63,583 nt of DNA, from NCBI GenBank assembly GCA_964593865.1, contig CAZQKE010000034.1, forward strand, positions 1-63,583, read 5' to 3'. Shown here one piece after another: positions 1-8,323 of the stretch. Both the position numbers and the translations under genes were made by a program. The notes beneath the pieces were generated by a model that saw only the letters and a program-made list of their open reading frames with translations, made no database searches and had not been told where the DNA came from. This DNA comes from CAZQKE01 sp964593865. Its GTDB lineage: Bacteria > Chloroflexota > Anaerolineae > JAAYZQ01. Each line of letters opens with the position of its first letter. Positions within the stretch are counted from its first letter, which is position 1.

Positions 1-708
1 CCGCCGCCCGACGGTTGGGTGCCTTACACCGTCCGGCCCGGCGAAACCCTGACCATCCTGGCCTGGCGGTTTTGGACGACCGAATATGCCCTGATGCAGG
101 GAAATTGCCTTTCCGGTCGCGTCATCCAGGCCGGGCAGGTTCTCTACGTGCCCAACGTCACGCCTCGGCCCCCCTGTGGCCGCCCGCCGGGCTGGGTTCC
201 TTACATCGTCCGGAGAGGAGACACCCTCTACGGCATCGCCTCCCGCTACGGCATCACCGTCACAACCCTGAAGCAGGCCAACTGCCTGAGCAACGATACC
301 ATCATCGTCGGCGCGACCCTGTGGGTTCCCTACTACCGGCCGCAACCCACCCGCCGGCCCACGGCCACCCGGCCCCCGGCGACCTTGACGCCGACCGCGA
401 CCCCGCTTCTGACGCCGACGCTGACCATCACCGCCAGCGTCACCGCCGAGCCGACCGAAACGGCCACACCCGGAACGCCGACGCCAACGCCGACACCGAC
501 GGAAACCGCTACGCCCGGTGGCCCGACCGTGACGCCTACGGCAACCGTAGAACCGAGCGGCACGCCGACGCCGACCGCTACCCCATCTGCCACACCGACG
601 GCTACCCCGACGCCCACGGCCACCCCCACGCCGAGCGACACACCCCTCCCGCCGAGCGATACCCCCCTGCCGACCGATACATCACCCCCGCCGACGGCTA
701 CCCCCTGA
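1..708 (+). CDS. LysM-repeat protein with Pro/Thr-rich tail (5' partial)
   Basis: The reading frame is open from the first base, so the true start lies outside the window. Two LysM modules are visible, beginning at YTVRPGETL and YIVRRGDTL, each about 45 residues and ending in LYVP or LWVP. LysM binds N-acetylglucosamine-containing glycans such as peptidoglycan, so the protein probably sits at the cell surface or wall (inference). After the second LysM the last ~115 residues are a low-complexity tail of Thr, Pro and Ala (repeats such as TPTPTPTET), a flexible O-glycosylatable-type linker. No catalytic domain is seen in the part present. DUF3307 and penicillin-binding protein genes follow on the same strand, which fits a cell-envelope role. 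Confidence 0.85.
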   Translation, partial: PPPDGWVPYTVRPGETLTILAWRFWTTEYALMQGNCLSGRVIQAGQVLYVPNVTPRPPCGRPPGWVPYIVRRGDTLYGIASRYGITVTTLKQANCLSNDTIIVGATLWVPYYRPQPTRRPTATRPPATLTPTATPLLTPTLTITASVTAEPTETATPGTPTPTPTPTETATPGGPTVTPTATVEPSGTPTPTATPSATPTATPTPTATPTPSDTPLPPSDTPLPTDTSPPPTATP

Positions 709-739
709 GTCGTCCGGCTATGACCTCGGTGGAGTTGGC

Positions 740-1129
740 ATGAGTCTATTCGATTGGTTCCTCGTCGGCCATTTGGTGGGGGATTTTGTGCTGCAGAGCG
801 ACAAAATGGCCTCCTGCAAACCCCAAGAGAGTTGCTGGTTGTTGCGGCATGTGGCCGTCTACATGATCGCCATGACCGTCATCCTGGTTGCCTACACCGC
901 GACCCATCCCTTGCCCCCGGCGTTGGCGGTGCTGGCCTGGCTCTTCATCCTGACGACCCACATCCTGTTGGACCGGCGATACATCGTTCGGTGGTGGATG
1001 AGCCTCATCGGCCAATCCTCCCGGCAACCGTGGTTGCAGATCGTCGTGGACCAGGTCTTCCACCTGATCACCTTGGCCATCGTCGCCCAGGTGTTGGATT
1101 GGGCCGTCGGGCAAGGAGGCGGCCCATGA
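740..1129 (+). CDS. DUF3307 family membrane protein
   Basis: 129 residues, mostly hydrophobic, with about three or four membrane segments. The DUF3307 signature is recognisable: GHLVGDFVLQ near the N-terminus, a central HILLD motif and DQVFHL near the C-terminus. The biochemical function of the family is unknown. The stop codon overlaps the start of the next gene as ATGA (1126-1129), so it is probably translationally coupled to the penicillin-binding protein. A modest GGAG lies upstream of the ATG. Confidence 0.8.
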   Translation: MSLFDWFLVGHLVGDFVLQSDKMASCKPQESCWLLRHVAVYMIAMTVILVAYTATHPLPPALAVLAWLFILTTHILLDRRYIVRWWMSLIGQSSRQPWLQIVVDQVFHLITLAIVAQVLDWAVGQGGGP

Positions 1130-3255
1130 ACCATCGGCTTCGCTTGCTGCCGGTGGCCTTGCTGCCCTGGCTGGCGGCTTTGCTGGTGGGCTGCCGGTTC
1201 CCCGTCCTCCGTCCCACGCCGACGCCGGTTCCCACACCCCAACTCAACCTGCCCCCCGCCGACGAGACCGCCTTTGCCTTCCTGCAGGCCTGGCAACGGG
1301 GTGACTACCCGACCATGTACGGCCTCCTTTCCTACGATGCCCAAGATGCCTACGATGAGGAAGCCTTCACCGCCGCCTACCGCAACGTGGTGGAGGAAGC
1401 GACCATCCTGCGTGTGACGCCCCGCATCCTGTCCTCCTACCAGCCCGACACCCATGCCGAAGTGACCTTTGCCGTTGCCTTCCACACCGCCCTGGTCGGC
1501 GATTTTGAGGTCCAAAACCTGATGCCCCTCACCTACGAAGCCGGAGAATGGGGGGTGGATTGGTCCCCGGCCCTCATCCTGCCCCAGCTGAGCGAGGAAA
1601 CCTTTGTCCGCCTGACGCCCCGTTCCCCTTCGCGGGGCAACATCTACGACCGCAACGGCCTGGGGTTGGCTACCCAGGGTGCGTTGGTAGAGATCGGCGT
1701 CATCCCCGGACGGATAGAGGACGAAGCGGCCTTGCTCTCCCAACTCGGCGCGATCCTGGGCAAATCCCCGGAGGAGTTGCGGTCGCTCTATGCCGAAGCG
1801 CAGCCCGATTGGTACGTCCCCCTGGGCCGCATCGGCGCGGAGGCGGGGCAGCTCTACTACGATACCCTCCGCGCCATCCCCGGCGTGGAGATGCGCGAAG
1901 CCTGGACGCGGGCCTACAACCCGGACATCATCGCCCCTCACGTCGTCGGCGTCGTCGGCCCCATCCCGGAGGAGGAGGTGGACCTGTGGCGCGAGCAAGG
2001 CTACAACGGCGATGAACTGGTCGGGTGGATGGGGTTGGAACGGTGGGGCGAGCCGTACCTGGCCGGGCAGCGGGGCGGCAGGTTGGAGATTGTGACCAGG
2101 CAGGGCCAGGTGGTCGCCGTCCTGGCCGACAAACCGGCCCGCGAAAGCAGCAGCCTTTACACCACCTTTGACCGCGAATTCCAAAAAAAGGTGCAGGACA
2201 TTTTGGGCAGCCGCCTGGGGGCCATCGTCGTCCTGGAGGTCAACACCGGGCGGGTGCTGGCCCTGGCTACCTACCCTCGCTTTGACCCCAACCTTTTTGC
2301 CACCGGCATCAGCCCCTGGGATTGGCAAAGCCTACAATCCGATTGGCGGCGGCCCCTGGTCAACCGGGCCACCCAGGGAACCTACCCGCCGGGCAGCGTC
2401 TTCAAAATCGTGACCATGGCCGCCGGGATGGAGGCCGGTGGTCTGAGCGCATCCAGCACCTTCCTCTGCCGCGGCGTGTGGACCGGCCTGGGGCCGGAGT
2501 GGCCCAAGACCTGTTGGCTGCGGAGCGGCCACGGCAACATCTCCCTGGAAAAAGCCCTGACCGTCTCCTGTGACATCACCTTTTACCAGGTGGGCCTCAT
2601 GCTCAACGGCGTGGACGAAAACCTGCTGCCCGATTACGCCCGCCGCTGCGGCTTTGGCGCGCCAACCGGCATAGAGATTGAGGAGGAAGCGGGGCTGGTC
2701 CCCGACCCGGCCTGGAAGATCCAGGCCAAAGGGGAAGGCTGGGCGCCGGGCGACACCGTCAACATGGCCATCGGCCAGGGGGAATTGCTGGTCACGCCCT
2801 TGCAGGTGGCCAACCTGCTGGCCGCCGTAGGCAACGGCGGGACCCTCTACCGGCCCCAAGTGGTGGAAATGATCGCCTCCGATCCCAACGAACCGGAGTG
2901 GACCTTCCGGCCGGTGGAGTTGGCCCGGCTGCTCATCGGCGAGGAGCACCTGGCCGTCATCCGGGACAGCCTCTACAAGGTGACGGCGGCGTCCTACGGC
3001 ACGGCCTATCGGGCCTTTGAGGGCTTTGCCCTCACCGCCGCAGGCAAAACGGGGACCGCCGAGAGCGGCCAGCGTCTGCCCCACGCTTGGTTCGCCGGGT
3101 ACGTCCCTGCCGAAGATCCGGAAATCGCCATCGCCGTCATCGTTGAGCACGCCGGAGAAGGCTCGGTCTACGCCGCGCCCCTCTTTCGCCGCGTGGCAGA
3201 AACCTATTTTCAAATCCGGCCACGGCCGGAGACGACGCCCACCCCTACTCCATAA
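1126..3255 (+). CDS. Penicillin-binding protein (MecA-N / dimerisation / transpeptidase)
   Basis: 709 residues starting at the ATG after AAGGAGG (1113-1119), overlapping DUF3307 as ATGA. The N-terminus has a lipoprotein signal (lipobox near LLVGC), then an NTF2-like MecA-N-type domain (~45-150), a PBP dimerisation domain starting near SPSRGNIYDRNG (~167), and a transpeptidase domain. Catalytic motifs visible: SVFK with Ser424 and Lys427, an SxN-equivalent S481-C-D, and KTG at 641-643. By family it cross-links peptidoglycan on the outer face of the membrane. The Asp in SCD replaces the usual Asn; SxD variants occur in class B enzymes. It ends in a short TPTPTP tail. PBP2/PbpA- and MecA-like proteins are the nearest types; which one cannot be settled by eye. 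Confidence 0.9.
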   Translation: MNHRLRLLPVALLPWLAALLVGCRFPVLRPTPTPVPTPQLNLPPADETAFAFLQAWQRGDYPTMYGLLSYDAQDAYDEEAFTAAYRNVVEEATILRVTPRILSSYQPDTHAEVTFAVAFHTALVGDFEVQNLMPLTYEAGEWGVDWSPALILPQLSEETFVRLTPRSPSRGNIYDRNGLGLATQGALVEIGVIPGRIEDEAALLSQLGAILGKSPEELRSLYAEAQPDWYVPLGRIGAEAGQLYYDTLRAIPGVEMREAWTRAYNPDIIAPHVVGVVGPIPEEEVDLWREQGYNGDELVGWMGLERWGEPYLAGQRGGRLEIVTRQGQVVAVLADKPARESSSLYTTFDREFQKKVQDILGSRLGAIVVLEVNTGRVLALATYPRFDPNLFATGISPWDWQSLQSDWRRPLVNRATQGTYPPGSVFKIVTMAAGMEAGGLSASSTFLCRGVWTGLGPEWPKTCWLRSGHGNISLEKALTVSCDITFYQVGLMLNGVDENLLPDYARRCGFGAPTGIEIEEEAGLVPDPAWKIQAKGEGWAPGDTVNMAIGQGELLVTPLQVANLLAAVGNGGTLYRPQVVEMIASDPNEPEWTFRPVELARLLIGEEHLAVIRDSLYKVTAASYGTAYRAFEGFALTAAGKTGTAESGQRLPHAWFAGYVPAEDPEIAIAVIVEHAGEGSVYAAPLFRRVAETYFQIRPRPETTPTPTP

Positions 3256-3276
3256 CCGAGCAAGGAGGTTTGAACG

Positions 3277-4206
3277 ATGTCTACCGCAACCGCCCCCGGC
3301 AAAGTCATCCTTTTCGGCGAACACGCCGTTGTCTACGGACAACCGGCTATTGCCGTGCCCGTCGGCGAGGTCCAGGCCCGGGCTACCGTTGAACCGGCGG
3401 ATGCGGGACAGGGGGTTGTGTTGATCGCCGCCGACCTGGAACGGCGCATTGTCGTCCGCCAGGCCCCGGACGACGACCCTCTGGCCCACATCGTCCGTCT
3501 CACCCTGGAGCGAATGGGCAAGCCCCCCGACCCCGATCTGACCATTACCGTCACATCAAGCGTGCCGATAGCGCGGGGCATGGGCAGCGGAGCGGCGGTG
3601 TCGACGGCTATCGTCCGTGCGCTGGCCCGTCATTTCCGCTTTTGGCTGGCAGCGCGGGAGGTTTCGGAGTTGGTGTACCAGACGGAAGTGCTGTATCACG
3701 GCACGCCTTCGGGCATTGACAACACGGTGATCGCCTTTGAAAAACCGGTCTATTTCATCAAAGAGGTAGGGTGGGAGATCTTTTGGGTGGGCAAGCCCTT
3801 CCTCTTGATCGTGGCCGATACCGGCGTTGTCAGCTCCACCCGCGAGGTGGTCGGCGATCTGCGCCGCCGCTTTGAAACCGAACCGGACCGCTATTCCCCT
3901 CTCTTTGCGGAGGTGGGGCGGCTCGTCACCGCCGCCCGCGTTGCCATAGAGCAGGGCGACCTGCCCTCCATGGGGGAGCTGATGGACCGCAACCACCGTC
4001 TCCTGCAAGAGATGGGGGTCAGCAGCCCGGAGTTGGACCGCTTGGTCGGCGCGGCGCGGGAAGGCGGCGCGCTGGGAGCCAAGATGTCCGGGGCCGGCCG
4101 GGGTGGCAACATGATCGCCCTGGTGACGGAGGAAAGTCAAAGCCGGGTGGAGATGATGCTGCGCCTGGCCGGGGCCGTTCGCGTGATCGTGACGGAGGTG
4201 CGTTGA
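3277..4206 (+). CDS. mvk: Mevalonate kinase
   Basis: 309 residues, ATG after a strong AAGGAGG. GHMP-kinase hallmarks are clear: N-terminal APGKVILFGEHAVVYGQPAI, the phosphate-binding loop PIARGMGSGAAVSTA (~residues 92-106) and C-terminal GAKMSGAGRGGNMIAL. By family it phosphorylates mevalonate to 5-phosphomevalonate in the mevalonate route to isoprenoids, in the cytosol. Some Chloroflexota use this pathway. No other mevalonate-pathway gene is in the window. It is 22 bp downstream of the PBP gene and is probably co-transcribed; isoprenoid lipid carriers link the two (inference). Confidence 0.92.
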   Translation: MSTATAPGKVILFGEHAVVYGQPAIAVPVGEVQARATVEPADAGQGVVLIAADLERRIVVRQAPDDDPLAHIVRLTLERMGKPPDPDLTITVTSSVPIARGMGSGAAVSTAIVRALARHFRFWLAAREVSELVYQTEVLYHGTPSGIDNTVIAFEKPVYFIKEVGWEIFWVGKPFLLIVADTGVVSSTREVVGDLRRRFETEPDRYSPLFAEVGRLVTAARVAIEQGDLPSMGELMDRNHRLLQEMGVSSPELDRLVGAAREGGALGAKMSGAGRGGNMIALVTEESQSRVEMMLRLAGAVRVIVTEVR

Positions 4207-4211
4207 CACGC

Positions 4212-4231
4212 CGCAGGCCCACCTGCCTGCG
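4212..4231. terminator. Hairpin between convergent genes
   Basis: CGCAGGC (4212-4218) pairs with GCCTGCG (4225-4231) around a 6-nt loop in the 28-bp gap between convergent stop codons. There is no clear T-run, so it is only a possible bidirectional terminator. Confidence 0.4.
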
Positions 4232-4234
4232 CTG

Positions 4235-4675
4235 CTATTCCTCCGTCGCTTCCTCCTCCTCAAAAGGCGATGGGGCTTCCGGGTTCTGGGCGATGTTCAG
4301 TGCTTCCAGGTAGTACTTGTCGGCATAGTAGCTCAGCGCGTTCAAAGCATCGGCGAATTCGCTGAAATCAAGATTCTCGGTGGGAAGCTCCACGGCCAAG
4401 CCCACGTCGCCGTCGCTGTCCAGGTAGAATTTGGCCATGTTCATCAGCTCATTGGTGCGCAGCAAATAGCGGTTCAACCGCCACTGACAGACGATGTTGG
4501 TCGGCGCGACGACGAAGGGGATGATGAGGAAAAAGATCCAATCCTTCACCAGCCGGACCATGATCTGAAAGGTGTTCACATCGCCGCGAAACCCGGTGCG
4601 CCACAGACCTTCCCCGATATAGTCTGCGCCCCAACCGTAACGTTCAAAGTATGCATCAATGGTCTCTGGGTTCAT
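4235..4675 (-). CDS. YbjN-like domain protein
   Basis: 146 residues. I chose the ATG at 4675 (MNPETIDAYFERYGW) because GGAAAG lies just upstream; a longer frame to 4711 would add 12 residues without a ribosome site. The fold pattern resembles YbjN / type III secretion-chaperone-like proteins: an amphipathic N-terminal helix, a beta-rich middle with the hydrophobic stretch WIFFLIIPFVV, then LLRTNELMNMAKFYLD and a C-terminal helical pair ending in an acidic tail. Such proteins are usually small cytosolic chaperone-like factors of unknown role. It is the last gene of a minus-strand run with the NurA-like and coiled-coil genes. Confidence 0.65.
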   Translation of the reverse strand: MNPETIDAYFERYGWGADYIGEGLWRTGFRGDVNTFQIMVRLVKDWIFFLIIPFVVAPTNIVCQWRLNRYLLRTNELMNMAKFYLDSDGDVGLAVELPTENLDFSEFADALNALSYYADKYYLEALNIAQNPEAPSPFEEEEATEE

Positions 4676-4835
4676 TGTCTTTCCTTTCTTGTGTCTTTTT
4701 GTTGGATTCATCGGATAAGCAATACCGCCAAAGCAGCCGCTTGAGCGCGCGCTCCATCCGAGGAGGGCGGGGCGCCCGCTCGCGGCGGGTGACGATGAGA
4801 CGCACGATCTCGGCCCGACGATCTTCTCCTTCCAT
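4656..4835 (-). CDS. Possible small basic protein (uncertain)
   Basis: A 59-residue frame starting MEGEDRRAEIVRLIV, lying between the NurA stop and the YbjN start and overlapping the latter by 20 bp. Third codon positions are GC-rich over the first two thirds, like neighbouring real genes, and the product is a charged helical peptide rich in Arg. The ribosome site is weak (GGTGATG), and the 3' part doubles as the YbjN leader. It may be a real coupled gene or just an open leader; I recognise no family. Confidence 0.3.
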   Translation of the reverse strand: MEGEDRRAEIVRLIVTRRERAPRPPRMERALKRLLWRYCLSDESNKKTQERKDNEPRDH

Positions 4836-4859
4836 AGGCATCACCGTAGCGACAATGCA

Positions 4860-6068
4860 CTACCACCTGTGAAACGGTGCACGGACCACCCGTTTCTGTG
4901 CCGCTTTGGGCGAAAGGCGGGGCAAAGGCATCCCCCGACGGCTCATTGCCTGCAACAACATCGTCTCCAACGCTTCCTGCTCCTCGTTGAGGATGATGGC
5001 CAGTTCATCGGCGCGGCTGAGGGCGTAAGGATAGCCGTTGTTAAGGCAGCACTGATCGTAGACAAGGGCATGGACCAGGTGCAGCTGCTCCTCGTTACAG
5101 GCAACCCATTCGGGGATCTCAATGCGGGCCGGTTCGGCCTCGCCCTCCGGACGGTCTCCGGGTGGTGTGGTGTTCAGGTAGAAAAAGTACACCCTCAGAC
5201 CTCCCTTTTCTTCCACAAACAAGGCCGACCGCTCCCCCGGTTTTAGGTCTCCCCAGAGATGGGTGTCGGTCAACCCCCGAAAGGGAGAGGGCAAAACCTC
5301 CCCTTGTGGCGCGTTGTGCGACAGGGAGGATGACGCGCCGTTGCGGGCGACCTCTTCCTGTTGCGCCAGGTCCAAAAGGTGGACCACGCCGGCCCGCCGC
5401 GAACGGCTGACCACCCCCGCCAGGGCTGCCCCTGCCCGTCGGAGCCGTTCCAGCTGCGCCGCATAGCGTTGTTGCAACGCTTTCTGTTCTCCTAGAGGGA
5501 TGGCCCCCGCCCAGGCCCGCAGGCCGATGGTGCTATCCAGCAGGGCGATCACCCCCGCGCCCACCGTCCCGTCTGCCGCCACCGCCTCCGCCAGATCGGC
5601 CAGTTTCGTCAGTTCGGCCACATCACGCCGAGCGTTGAGCTGCTCCCTTGTCAGAGGATTGCCTTGCCCGTCGGCTGCATAGGCCACCGTCGGATCCGAG
5701 GATGCCTGGGGAGCTTGGCCGCTGCCGTGGCGGTAGATCAGGCTGCCGATGTTGATCAGATAGTAGAGCGCCCAGCCGTGGGCGTCGGGGTAGATCTGCG
5801 AACCGTCGGCGGCCAGGATGGTGGCCCGCTCCGGCGGCTTCGGCGCGGCAAACACCGCGTCCAACGGCTCCTCGGTCGGCACGGCGCAGTCGGCATCCCG
5901 GCCCGCCGGAGATTCGGCCAGGGCACGCAGCCGCTCTCCTTCATGGGCATAGCGTGACCGCAACGCCCGCAGGGCAGGAAGGGCCTGCCGCTGCCGGCCC
6001 GCCCGCTCGGCCAGCTGCCGTCCCAACATCTCCACCTGCTCTGCGATCTCGGCTAGGTTCAGCGTCAT
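4860..6068 (-). CDS. NurA-domain nuclease-like protein
   Basis: 402 residues. After an N-terminal coiled-coil stretch (1-50) comes the NurA-type core with ILAADGSQIYP (Asp88) and VIALLDSTI (Asp178), matching the two aspartates that bind Mn in NurA nucleases; C-terminal YALSRADELAIILNEEQ is the usual closing helix. NurA is a 5'-3' nuclease that normally works with the HerA hexameric translocase in DNA end resection (archaea) and in some bacterial defence systems. No HerA is adjacent. The gene lies 16 bp downstream of the coiled-coil gene and is certainly in the same operon. The family call rests on motifs and architecture. Confidence 0.72.
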   Translation of the reverse strand: MTLNLAEIAEQVEMLGRQLAERAGRQRQALPALRALRSRYAHEGERLRALAESPAGRDADCAVPTEEPLDAVFAAPKPPERATILAADGSQIYPDAHGWALYYLINIGSLIYRHGSGQAPQASSDPTVAYAADGQGNPLTREQLNARRDVAELTKLADLAEAVAADGTVGAGVIALLDSTIGLRAWAGAIPLGEQKALQQRYAAQLERLRRAGAALAGVVSRSRRAGVVHLLDLAQQEEVARNGASSSLSHNAPQGEVLPSPFRGLTDTHLWGDLKPGERSALFVEEKGGLRVYFFYLNTTPPGDRPEGEAEPARIEIPEWVACNEEQLHLVHALVYDQCCLNNGYPYALSRADELAIILNEEQEALETMLLQAMSRRGMPLPRLSPKAAQKRVVRAPFHRW

Positions 6069-6084
6069 CGTCCCCGTCTATCGT

Positions 6085-7251
6085 TCACCAGCGGGCCGTC
6101 GCCCGGCGGATCATGCGGCCCAGATCGGCGAACACGGTCTCTATCTGTTTTTCGGAAAACGGCCCTTCCAGAAGCGGCTTGATGTTGGCCGCAAACTCGG
6201 CGGGATGCCGACCGACGGTCTCCTCATCGGCAAACCGTTCGGCCAAGATCGGCCACTGTTCGCTCATGGCCTGAACGCTGCCCGGCAGGATGAAATAGAG
6301 AGGGGCAAGGTAGGCACTGTGCATTTGCTGTTCCCGGTAAAGGCTGTGCACGCTTTGGCGAATGGCTTTCAGCCCGCCGTCGATGCCCCGCAACAGGCCG
6401 ATGAACCCGCTCACCGCCGCCAACCCTTCGTGGTACTCGTCGGTCTGGATGTTCAGTGTGATCATTTCCTCCAAGGCTGCGTTCAGCTCCGGATCGGGGC
6501 CGGGCATCGGCTCCTTCAGGTTGTCCAGCACGTAGCGGACGGCGCGGCGCAAGGCCAACGCTTCACGGGAGGCTTTGTCGTCCAGCCGGTCCAATTCGGC
6601 CTGCAGACGGGCGACGGCAACGCTTTCCAGCCGCCATCGTTCCTGGAGTTCGGCTTGTTTCTTTTCAACCTGTTCGCGTTCGCGTTCCCACTCGCGGCGC
6701 ACCTTGTACAGTTCCTCGTTGATCGCTTCCAGGCGACCGATGATGCGTTGCCGCTCTCGGTCGGCTTTGGTGATGGTGAGAAAGTGCCATACCACACCCA
6801 ACCCCCGCGATTTTTCCCCGATCTCCGCGTTCAACGCGGCCAGCCGGGCTTCCAACCGCGCCTTTGCCCCTTTCAGTTCCTCCTCCCTCTCGTTCAGCCG
6901 GGGGTTGAGTTTGCGCAAGGTGGCCATCTGCTCCTGAGCCTTGCGCAGGAGATCGTCGGCCGCCTCTCGGCGGGCAGGCAAGTACTCGTCACGGATCCTT
7001 TTCCGGCGTTCGTGGATGCGCTGCCGTTCTACCTCTACCCTTTCCTCAATGGCCGCCCGTAGCCGAGGGTGCAGGGCGTCCGGCCGGGCGGCTACCTGCT
7101 CGCCGAGACGTGCCAGCGTGGCGTCATGCCGGGCTTTGAATTCGTCGTAGCGGGCGTTGAAGGCGACCTGAATCTCGTCCAATTGCTCAATGAGAGCGTG
7201 GACCCACCGGCGTTGTTCGTCCAGGTATTGCAGTAGCCGTTCGGCTTTCAT
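6085..7251 (-). CDS. Long coiled-coil protein of unknown function
   Basis: 388 residues; ATG at 7251 after GGAAAAG. Residues ~75-250 are almost continuous heptad-type coiled coil rich in Glu, Arg, Gln and Leu, interrupted by a short non-helical insert (GLGVVWHFLTITKADRE) as in the hinge of SMC-like rods. A helical C-terminal domain follows (~260-388). No Walker motif, signal peptide or membrane segment is seen. The next gene is the NurA-like nuclease, so it may be a structural or bridging partner of a DNA-processing complex (inference). The start lies directly downstream of repeat sequence and no -10/-35 can be recognised. Confidence 0.7.
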   Translation of the reverse strand: MKAERLLQYLDEQRRWVHALIEQLDEIQVAFNARYDEFKARHDATLARLGEQVAARPDALHPRLRAAIEERVEVERQRIHERRKRIRDEYLPARREAADDLLRKAQEQMATLRKLNPRLNEREEELKGAKARLEARLAALNAEIGEKSRGLGVVWHFLTITKADRERQRIIGRLEAINEELYKVRREWEREREQVEKKQAELQERWRLESVAVARLQAELDRLDDKASREALALRRAVRYVLDNLKEPMPGPDPELNAALEEMITLNIQTDEYHEGLAAVSGFIGLLRGIDGGLKAIRQSVHSLYREQQMHSAYLAPLYFILPGSVQAMSEQWPILAERFADEETVGRHPAEFAANIKPLLEGPFSEKQIETVFADLGRMIRRATARW

Positions 7252-7254
7252 ACG

Positions 7255-7545
7255 TCTTTTCCTTTGCGCCTTTGCGGTTCAAACCCCCGGAACCGCCAAA
7301 GCGGGCCATCCACAAAGCGGACGCGAATACACGAACGCACGAATGCGCCCGGCCCGGTGGCGCAAGTTTCCAACTTGCGCAGAGAAAATCGCGGTTGGAA
7401 CCGCCAAGACGCCACGGGCGCGAAGGTTTTCTTACTTTTTCCTTTGCGCCCTTTGCGCCTTCGCGGTTCAAACCCCCGGAACCGCCAAAGCGGGCCGTCC
7501 ACAAAGCGGACGCGAATACACGAACGCACGAATACGCCCGGCCAC
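7255..7545. repeat. Interspersed repeat block with an ~85-bp direct duplication
   Basis: Two near-identical copies about 189 bp apart (aligned at 7281 and 7470) share the run from CCTTTGCGC through AAACCCCCGG to the CGAATACACGAACGCACGAAT segment, with only a few differences. Between them sits one unit (7397-7470) of the AACCGCCAAGACGC...GCGCCTTCGCGGTT imperfect palindrome also seen near 34.0 and 38.2-38.7 kb. No credible gene lies here; open frames on both strands are repeat artefacts. The rest of the gap, 7546-7741, shows no gene, only GC-rich sequence with a small GCGACT-tg-AGTCGC dyad. Confidence 0.85.
7360..7380. repeat. Perfect 9-bp inverted repeat
   Basis: GCGCAAGTT and AACTTGCGC surround a TCC loop. 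It lies between the two direct repeats and forms a strong small hairpin on either strand. It may act as a terminator-like structure, though no T-run follows. Confidence 0.7.
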
Positions 7546-7741
7546 AGGCCCGAAGGGAGCGACTTGAGTCGCCGCTTGCTCCGAAAAACTCCCCCTGCGT
7601 CGGGAGTGCTCCGCACGGGAAAGTCGGGGTCCGCCCACGAGAGGGCCTGTGGCCCCGTCCTCCGACCTTGTGCCAAGCCGGTGCCCCGCGCAACGCCGCC
7701 CGGCGCGAACCCGAAGCGCGCGTGCTTGCCTTCCCGTCCGG

Positions 7742-8230
7742 CTATTCTTCCAAAGCTTCAAAATGGCGGACGGTGATCACCAGGTCGTCGTCGGTGGCCC
7801 GGACGTTATCACCGGCCAACGTCAAAGGATAGCCCAGCGCGGGGTCAAATGTCAAAGTAACCGCCATCTCCTTGTTACCGCGTTGCGCCTCCAGGGCGTG
7901 TGCCGTTGCGAACAGCCCTTCTACCGTCCACCGCCGAGCCTCCTCCGGTGGGATGGTGACCGGCTTACCGACGATGCCGTCGACGTACAGATAGCAATCC
8001 TGGGCCGGGCCGGGACGGGCGGTGACGGTTGCGCTCACCACGCGGCCTCCGCGCACCTCCACCTCGGCGTCGTAAAGACACCAGATGCTGTGGACCTCCC
8101 GGACCTGGATGCGGTAGTCGCCGATGTCTGCGGCCTGCCATCGTCGCTCTGCTTCGGCGACGGGTGAAGCCCCACAGGCGATCAAGCCCAACGCCAAGAG
8201 GGTGAGGACGGCAGCATGTAAGAGTTTCAT
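7742..8230 (-). CDS. DUF6174-type lipoprotein
   Basis: 162 residues. The signal peptide ends in the lipobox LIAC (Cys19), so the protein should be lipid-anchored outside the cytoplasmic membrane. The mature part fits the DUF6174 pattern: W..ADIGDYRIQVREV near the start, a Cys-containing strand (WCLYDAEVEVRGG), TVEGLFATAHALE, and LTFDPALGYPLTLAGDN with a late ATDDD stretch. The family has no known function. The ribosome site is AAGGGGGAAAG. It lies 93 bp downstream of the radical SAM gene and could share its transcript. Confidence 0.75.
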   Translation of the reverse strand: MKLLHAAVLTLLALGLIACGASPVAEAERRWQAADIGDYRIQVREVHSIWCLYDAEVEVRGGRVVSATVTARPGPAQDCYLYVDGIVGKPVTIPPEEARRWTVEGLFATAHALEAQRGNKEMAVTLTFDPALGYPLTLAGDNVRATDDDLVITVRHFEALEE

Positions 8231-8323
8231 CTTTCCCCCTTGCGGAGCCGCAGAACGCGCCGAGAAAAGGGGCGGGACTCCGTCCTGCGGTCAAGCCGGT
8301 GCCGGGAAGGCAAGGGCACTTGG

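Noticed and set aside
19..21. GTG at position 19 as start of the LysM gene
   Set aside because: The frame is open to the window edge and GTG lies inside the first LysM lead-in; the gene is cut by the window.
892..2328. 478-codon antisense frame over the penicillin-binding protein
   Set aside because: Shadow of the PBP gene; no motif and no ribosome site.
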